Below, one piece after another: positions 34,587-39,169 of a stretch of 39,169 nt of DNA (the stretch's first letter is position 1; each line of letters opens with the position of its first letter). Below the pieces are notes generated by a model. It was not told the DNA's origin, ran no database searches, and saw only the letters and a list, made by a program, of their open reading frames with translations. The stretch covers positions 19,366 to 58,534 of the forward strand of contig NZ_LMJL01000004.1 in the NCBI RefSeq assembly GCF_001429295.1, in the 5' to 3' direction. The translations under genes were made by a program, and so were the position numbers. The stretch is from Flavobacterium sp. Root935. Its GTDB lineage: Bacteria > Bacteroidota > Bacteroidia > Flavobacteriales > Flavobacteriaceae.

Positions 34587-34623
34587 TTAAGACACCTTAA
34601 AATCCACCTTAAAAATAGCTTAA
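34587..34623 (-). promoter_or_regulatory. Four TTAAG-type direct repeats, likely response-regulator site
   Basis: On the minus strand four TTTAAG-like cores (TTAA at 34620-34623, 34609-34612, 34597-34600, 34587-34590) are spaced 11, 12 and 10 nt, about one helical turn, as is typical of OmpR/PhoB-class binding sites. They lie between the kinase gene and the TolC gene, upstream of the -7 element, in a position suited to activation. Confidence 0.6.
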
Positions 34624-34629
34624 AATAAA

Positions 34630-35991
34630 TTATTTACGAAAAATAATACAAAATAAATTTATGTTATTAACTGGAATACTGTATGTTATGTGTGAATTAT
34701 GAAGAGTAAGGATTCTATTTACAATACGAAGTCCAAGTCCAAAACCTGTTATTCCTTTCGCATTTTCTCCGCGCATAAAAGGCTGGAAAAGATTTTTTTG
34801 TTCTAACTCTGTCAAAGTTCTGCCAGAGTTAGAAATCGATAAAACAAGCAAATCGTCTTCTGTACTAATTTTAACTTTAGCCTGCTTATTATCTGAATAA
34901 ACATAAGCGTTTTTTAAAACGTTTGTAATGGCTATTTCTAAAAGATTTCTGTTCCCCTCAATTTCTAATGCAGTTTCTAGATCATCACTTTCCTCCATTT
35001 CAAAAAGAATCACAAAATCTGGAAAAGTTTTGTTTATCTTTTCAATAGATGAAAATAAAATTTCGTCTATGCGCTGAATTTCATGACTTTCAGCATTTCG
35101 ATTGTCGATTTTTGAAAGAATTAATAACGAATTAATTAATTCACTTAAGTGATTAACATCTGTTAATATTGCATTTAAGAAGGATTTACTTTTAGGTTTA
35201 ATATCAGGATCTGCAACTGCATTTTCTATTTGTGAAGTCATTCTAGAAAGTGGTGTACGCAATTCATGCGAAGCGTGTGCCGTAAACTCCTTTTGTTTTT
35301 GGTAGGAGATTTCAATTCGATCCATCATAAAATTGAATTCGTCGGCAATTAGATCAATTTCATCTTTACTGCTTTTAGATTCAATTCTGGTATCGAGATT
35401 ATTTTCGTTTATGTTTTTTATTTTTTGATGAAAAGCATTAAGCGGATTCATAGCTTTCCTAACCATGAAAGAAGTCAAGAGCCAGCAGATAGTAGTGAAA
35501 AAAATGTATGAAATGACCAAAGTATATCGAAGAAAAAGCAGTTTTCTATTTCCGTAATCATCTGTTGCAGAAATTAAAGCATAAAAATCCTTATCATTAG
35601 TATCATAAAAGACACCATAAACTTCATAATCACCCTGTTGTTTAAAAAAAGTTTTATTCTTTTTTAAATACTTTAAATCGTCAACAGACCAATTAATTTT
35701 AGCATCATCAATACTGCTGTAAATCAATTTATAATTAGAATCGAAAACTAATGTTTTTTCATCATATAATTTATTAATAGAATTTTGATCTATTATTTTA
35801 AGAAGCTGATTGTCAACCTGTTTTACGTTTACTAATAATTTTATATTAGATAATGCTTTGTTTTCAAGTCGTTCGCGAAATTCTTCTTTCCTATAATTCG
35901 AATATAAAATGAATATCACTGTAGAAGCCAATCCAAAAAGGATGGTAAACAGTAAACTAACTAAAAGTGATATTCGATTTTTTAATGTCAT
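34630..35991 (-). CDS. Sensor histidine kinase of the metal-efflux locus
   Basis: 453 aa. Two membrane helices (about 9-30 and 153-176) enclose a periplasmic sensor of about 120 aa. HAMP domain (about 177-230), phospho-acceptor His242 in ASHELRTPLSR, N box NLLEIAITNVLKNA, and ATP-lid GFGLGLRI. The gene overlaps the response regulator stop by 4 nt (ATGA), so the two are co-translated. It most resembles the CzcS/CusS type by architecture and by its place upstream of a metal-efflux operon. The signal is inferred to be a periplasmic metal; no obvious His/Cys cluster was seen. Confidence 0.9.
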   Translation of the reverse strand: MTLKNRISLLVSLLFTILFGLASTVIFILYSNYRKEEFRERLENKALSNIKLLVNVKQVDNQLLKIIDQNSINKLYDEKTLVFDSNYKLIYSSIDDAKINWSVDDLKYLKKNKTFFKQQGDYEVYGVFYDTNDKDFYALISATDDYGNRKLLFLRYTLVISYIFFTTICWLLTSFMVRKAMNPLNAFHQKIKNINENNLDTRIESKSSKDEIDLIADEFNFMMDRIEISYQKQKEFTAHASHELRTPLSRMTSQIENAVADPDIKPKSKSFLNAILTDVNHLSELINSLLILSKIDNRNAESHEIQRIDEILFSSIEKINKTFPDFVILFEMEESDDLETALEIEGNRNLLEIAITNVLKNAYVYSDNKQAKVKISTEDDLLVLSISNSGRTLTELEQKNLFQPFMRGENAKGITGFGLGLRIVNRILTLHNSHITYSIPVNNINLFCIIFRK

Positions 35992-36668
35992 TCTTGATCG
36001 CTTAGATAATATCCGTAACCAACTTTGGTTCGAATAAGTTTTGTATCATGATCTTTGTCTATTTTCTTTCTCAAAAAATTAATATAAACTTCAATAGTAT
36101 TTTGATTGGTTTCAATATGATAATCCCAAAGCTTTTCTGCAATAAATTGCTTTGAAAGAACCTTTCCTTTTGCATGTGCGAGAATAAGAATAAGTTTAAA
36201 CTCTTTTGGAGTAAGTTTAATTTCCTCACCAGATCTAAAAACCTTCATGTCGTCTTCAAAAATCTCAAGATCTTTTATCACTATTCTGTCTTGTACCTGT
36301 TGCGGAACATCTTTTCGTCTTAAAAGAGACTGAACTCTAGCATACAATTCATCAAAGTGAAAAGGTTTTACTAAATAATCATCTGCGCCATTATCAAAAG
36401 AAGATAGTTTATCTTCAATTTCGCTAAAAGCAGTCAGCATAATAATAGGTGTCTTTTTGTCGACTTCTCGAATACCTTTGCAGACATCGATTCCGTTTGT
36501 GCCAGGTACATTAATATCAAGAATGATTAGATCATATTCATATGGTAAATATTTTTTCAGCAATAGAGAACCATCATAATAAGGAATACACTCGAACGTC
36601 TTAGAAGTAAAGAATGCTGAGATTTCCTTTGATAATGTAAAGTCGTCTTCGAGTAGTAATATTTTCAT
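35988..36668 (-). CDS. OmpR-family response regulator of the metal-efflux locus
   Basis: 226 aa. Receiver domain with acidic pocket (Glu7, Asp8, Asp9), phospho-acceptor Asp51 in ILDINVPG, and KPFHFDELYAR. A C-terminal winged-helix domain (about 128-224) includes KLTPKEFKLILILA and TNQNTIEVYINFLRKKID, the OmpR/PhoB type. It is first in a run of five minus-strand genes and probably controls the efflux genes through the direct repeats at 34587-34623. Confidence 0.92.
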   Translation of the reverse strand: MKILLLEDDFTLSKEISAFFTSKTFECIPYYDGSLLLKKYLPYEYDLIILDINVPGTNGIDVCKGIREVDKKTPIIMLTAFSEIEDKLSSFDNGADDYLVKPFHFDELYARVQSLLRRKDVPQQVQDRIVIKDLEIFEDDMKVFRSGEEIKLTPKEFKLILILAHAKGKVLSKQFIAEKLWDYHIETNQNTIEVYINFLRKKIDKDHDTKLIRTKVGYGYYLSDQE

Positions 36669-36684
36669 GTGAATTTATTATTTG

Positions 36685-36717
36685 TAAACCCGGTTAAATC
36701 AAATTCAACCGGATTTA
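36685..36717 (-). terminator. Hairpin between the M42 peptidase and the response regulator genes
   Basis: TAAACCCGGTT (36685-36695) pairs with AACCGGATTTA (36707-36717) with one wobble, 11-nt loop. It lies 11 nt past the peptidase stop and probably terminates it, though no T-run follows. Confidence 0.5.
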
Positions 36718-36727
36718 CATTTATATC

Positions 36728-37816
36728 TTATTTAAAATATGAAAAAGTCTCGTTATTTTCAATTTTCAAAAGCGATTCATAAATCAATTGAATTACATTT
36801 TCAACATCATCTCTATGAACCATTTCTACAGTCGTATGCATATAACGCAATGGAAGTGAAATCAATGCTGACGGAACTCCACCATTACTATAAGCAAAAG
36901 CATCAGTATCTGTCCCTGTAGATCTTGATGTAGCATGACGCTGAAATGGAATTTTATTTTCTTCTGCAGTATCAACAATCAAATCGCGTAAATTATTCTG
37001 TACAGCAGGAGAGTAGGCGATAACTGGACCTTTTCCCATTTTCAAATCACCTTCCACTTTCTTATCAATCATCGGAGTTGATGTATCGTGACATACATCA
37101 GTCACAATAGCAACATTTGGTTTTATCCTATGTGCAATCATTTCAGCTCCGCGAAGACCAATTTCCTCTTGAACAGAATTGACAATATATACACCAAATG
37201 GTAGTTTTTTATTATTCTGATGAAGTAATCGAGCCACTTCGGCAATCATAAAACCACCCATTCTATTATCGATAGCGCGGCAGACAAATTTATTTTCATT
37301 TAAAACCATAAATTCATCTGGATAAGTGATCACACATCCAACATGGACACCAAGAGCTTCAACTTGCTCTTTATTTTCGCATCCTAAATCAATAAAAATA
37401 TTACTTGTTTTAGGAACTTCTTCCTTATCACGTAATCTAGTATGAATCGCCGGCCAGCCGAAAACGCCATTTACAATACCTTTTTTAGTATGGATATGAA
37501 CGCGCTTAGAAGGTGCAATCTGATGATCTGAACCTCCATTTCTAACAACATACAATAATCCATCTTCAGTAATATAATTGACGTACCATGAAATTTCATC
37601 AGCATGACCTTCAATAACAACCTTATAAGGAGCATCAGGGTTAATTACTCCAACAGCCGTTCCGTAAGTATCAGTGATAAAAGTGTCAACATAAGGTTTC
37701 AAATAATTCATCCAAAGCTTTTGTCCTTCGCTTTCGTAACCAGTAGGAGAAGCATTATTTAGGTAGCTTTCTAAGAAAGCTATAGAAGTATCTTTTAAGA
37801 TAGATTTTGTACTCAT
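36728..37816 (-). CDS. M42-family metallo-aminopeptidase
   Basis: 362 aa, the usual size of M42 (FrvX/PepA-type, TET) enzymes. The metal and catalytic residues are in order: EGHADE (His71, Asp73), AIDNR (Asp183), QEE (Glu217 catalytic base, Glu218), TDVCHD (Asp240) and MHTTVE (His327). Cytosolic; the family forms large oligomers that trim peptides from the N-terminus. The gene is divergent from the DUF4294 gene (81-nt gap). No signal peptide. Glucanase activity has been suggested for older homologues, but the peptidase call is better supported. Confidence 0.92.
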   Translation of the reverse strand: MSTKSILKDTSIAFLESYLNNASPTGYESEGQKLWMNYLKPYVDTFITDTYGTAVGVINPDAPYKVVIEGHADEISWYVNYITEDGLLYVVRNGGSDHQIAPSKRVHIHTKKGIVNGVFGWPAIHTRLRDKEEVPKTSNIFIDLGCENKEQVEALGVHVGCVITYPDEFMVLNENKFVCRAIDNRMGGFMIAEVARLLHQNNKKLPFGVYIVNSVQEEIGLRGAEMIAHRIKPNVAIVTDVCHDTSTPMIDKKVEGDLKMGKGPVIAYSPAVQNNLRDLIVDTAEENKIPFQRHATSRSTGTDTDAFAYSNGGVPSALISLPLRYMHTTVEMVHRDDVENVIQLIYESLLKIENNETFSYFK

Positions 37817-37839
37817 AAAAATATTTTTCCGCTAAAATA

Positions 37840-37847
37840 TAAATTTG
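37840..37847 (+). promoter_or_regulatory. -7 element for the DUF4294 gene
   Basis: TAAATTTG in the divergent gap predicts a leader of about 47 nt. No correctly spaced TTG lies upstream, so only half of the promoter is supported. Confidence 0.4.
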
Positions 37848-37897
37848 GTATTAGAGTTGTATATAAATATATAATTTTACATTTAAATTATGATTCA

Positions 37898-38581
37898 ATG
37901 AGATTTACCAGTTTTATTTTGTTTATACTATTAGTTTCCTTTTCATCCAGTGCCCAAGTTACTCCAAAAGAGAACGAACAAATGGGGTATATACTAACAG
38001 AACAGGATTCTATTTTAAACGATACCATCCAATTACCTGAAATAATTATTTCAAAAGGAGAGAAGATGAACCCTGAGGAATTAAAACAATTTCAAATTCT
38101 TCAGAACAGAGTATATAAGGTTTATCCATATGCTAAATTAGCTTCGGATAGATTAACAGCTTTGAATAACGGAATGGCACGTTTAAAAACAAATCGTGAA
38201 AAAAAGAAATATTTTAAAATAGTAGAAGATTATTTAAATAACGAATTTGAAGAAAGACTTAAAAAGCTTTCGAGAAAGCAAGGGCAGATTCTTGTAAAAT
38301 TAATTCATCGTCAAACAGGAATCACAACTTATGATCTAATCAAAACCTTAAAAAGCGGGTTTAAAGCTTTTGTGTCTAATACGACCGCAAACTTATTCGA
38401 TATAAGTTTAAAAACAGAATACAAACCATACGATGTAAACGAAGATTATTTGATAGAAACAATTTTAGTTCGAGCGTTTGAGTCAGGAAGATTAGTAAAT
38501 CAAAAACCAGCTAATCCCGTAAACTACGACGACCTTTCTGTTAAATGGCAACAAAGTGCAAAAGAGCTAAATAAAAAATAA
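37898..38581 (+). CDS. DUF4294-family exported protein
   Basis: 227 aa. Signal peptide 1-20 (RFTSFILFILLVSFSSSAQ), then an acidic linker (LPEIIISKGEKM) and the DUF4294 core (RVYKVYPYAKLASDRLTALNNGM, FEERLKKLSRKQGQILVKLIHRQTG, YDLIKTLKSGFKAF). Family typical of Bacteroidota; function unknown, periplasmic by signal. Divergent from the M42 peptidase. A terminator-like palindrome follows. Confidence 0.88.
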   Translation: MRFTSFILFILLVSFSSSAQVTPKENEQMGYILTEQDSILNDTIQLPEIIISKGEKMNPEELKQFQILQNRVYKVYPYAKLASDRLTALNNGMARLKTNREKKKYFKIVEDYLNNEFEERLKKLSRKQGQILVKLIHRQTGITTYDLIKTLKSGFKAFVSNTTANLFDISLKTEYKPYDVNEDYLIETILVRAFESGRLVNQKPANPVNYDDLSVKWQQSAKELNKK

Positions 38582-38605
38582 CTCCTATATATAAGTAGGT
38601 TCTGC

Positions 38606-38645
38606 AACCCGACAGGTTTTTAAAACCTGCCGGGTTTGTTTTTTT
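38606..38645 (+). terminator. Terminator of the DUF4294 gene (repeat-type palindrome)
   Basis: AACCCGACAGGTTTT (38606-38620) pairs with 38622-38636 with a single A-C mismatch; T-rich DNA follows. The CCCGACAGG/CCTGCCGGG palindrome also looks like a dispersed flavobacterial repeat. Confidence 0.75.
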
Positions 38646-38677
38646 ATACATATATAAGGAGAACTATAATTTAATTT

Positions 38678-38870
38678 AAGTGCCAAGTGTCAGGCTGAGC
38701 GGAGTCGAAGCCCAATGCTATGATTTGGAATTTGGAATTTAAAAATTAGAATTTGTTTTTAATCAGGAGCTATTCCCGCTGTCCGCTTCAATCTTTTTTA
38801 GGCGAACCCCGCCCCAAAAAGGATTTCCTCCCGAATCCTCGGGACTATCGGGGCTGGGGCCATCAGTTTT
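38678..38870. repeat. REP-like, GC-rich intergenic repeat cluster
   Basis: It contains GGCTGAGCGGAGTCGAAGCC (38692-38711 region), ATTTGGAATTTGGAATTT units (complement of the repeat at 21518), a GAGCTATTCCCGCTGTCCGC segment (about 38767-38786), and CCCGAATCCTCGGG with GGGGCTGGGG (about 38843-38870). Much GC-richer than the surrounding DNA, with no open frame. I recall similar strings from many flavobacterial intergenic regions, but this was not checked. Confidence 0.5.
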
Positions 38871-39127
38871 CAGAAGAAAAAATCGGCAAGAAAAGACCAT
38901 TTCAAAAAAAACGAAGTAAAAAATAGAAACTTAGCGCCCCTGCGGGATTAAAAAAACATAGAAAAAACTACACTTCGGGCCTTAGTGCTTTTTCGGCAGA
39001 ATCAGGCAAAGCGAAGCAAAACAGCCAAAATCCGCAATAAAGGCAAAACGGCGAAAAAAACTTTGCTATGTAAAAAACGTGAAACCAACCACTTAGAAAA
39101 AAGATTGAAAAAATATAAAAAAAAGTC
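38871..39127. other. Intergenic DNA without recognisable gene
   Basis: A-rich DNA with scattered CGGCAAAA/GGCAAAACGGC motifs; no convincing coding frame, tRNA or hairpin terminator was seen. Confidence 0.4.
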
Positions 39128-39157
39128 TTGCAGATGTAAATAAAGGTGGTACTTTTG
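39128..39157 (+). promoter_or_regulatory. Strong promoter for a gene beyond the right edge
   Basis: -33 TTG (39128-39130), 19-nt spacer, -7 TACTTTTG (39150-39157), followed by CACCCGCAACAA to the end of the window. It fits the Bacteroidota consensus fully. Its long non-coding lead-in suggests that the gene may be a tRNA or rRNA, but that gene is not in the window. Confidence 0.65.
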
Positions 39158-39169
39158 CACCCGCAACAA

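Noticed and set aside
1..39169. tRNA, rRNA or prophage genes
   Set aside because: No tRNA-like T-loop or cloverleaf, no rRNA sequence, no integrase, transposase or phage structural gene was recognised on either strand by eye; a tRNA scan would settle the former.

Overview
The window looks like a chromosomal segment of a Flavobacterium or close relative (Bacteroidota, Flavobacteriia). The clues are: AT-rich DNA; the gliding-motility genes gldF and gldG; Bacteroidota-type promoters (-33 TTG, -7 TAnnTTTG) upstream of several genes; almost no Shine-Dalgarno sequences; and intergenic palindromes and AT-rich repeats of the kind common in this group. All functional calls come from reading the sequence and from remembered protein families; no database search was run.

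Layout, left to right. (1) 40-3292: sucrose module on the minus strand, a sucrose-phosphate synthase with a fused HAD phosphatase domain and a PfkB fructokinase. (2) 3589-9173: an 82-aa orphan, a short-chain dehydrogenase and its TetR-type regulator with two matching operators, a gene-poor stretch (5403-6081) holding a strongly folded 132-nt inverted-repeat element, a large MscS-type channel, a small membrane protein and an HxlR regulator. (3) 9312-15182: a complete four-gene ligase-associated DNA repair cassette (MBL-fold exonuclease, ATP-dependent ligase, Lhr-like helicase, PdeM nuclease), preceded by a DUF202 membrane protein and an acidic 105-aa protein. (4) 16157-23663: a tiny basic protein, a DsbA/FrnE-type oxidoreductase, dnaN, gldG, gldF, an ABM-domain protein, a SAM hydroxide adenosyltransferase and, divergently, phoH. 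(5) 23807-26918: two AT-rich orphan-like genes, a Cof-type HAD phosphatase and purC. (6) 27206-28928: two paralogous secreted ankyrin proteins flanking an SRPBCC protein; the first has an ECF-sigma-like promoter. (7) 29097-36668: a metal-efflux locus, in transcription order response regulator, histidine kinase, TolC-type channel, lipoprotein adaptor and CzcA/CusA-type pump. (8) 36728-38581: an M42 aminopeptidase and a divergent DUF4294 protein. (9) 38582-39169: terminator, repeat-rich DNA and, at the very edge, a strong promoter for a gene outside the window.

The genes work together in modules. The sensor-regulator pair probably controls the efflux pump through four direct repeats found just upstream of the TolC gene. 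The TetR protein probably represses itself and the dehydrogenase. The four repair genes are packed with 0-6 nt gaps except for one minisatellite-filled interval between exonuclease and ligase. Most of the rest is conserved core biology. The least explained items are the folded element at 5717-5848, the ECF-like control of the ankyrin genes, and the ligase-associated repair cassette, whose biological role is still poorly defined.
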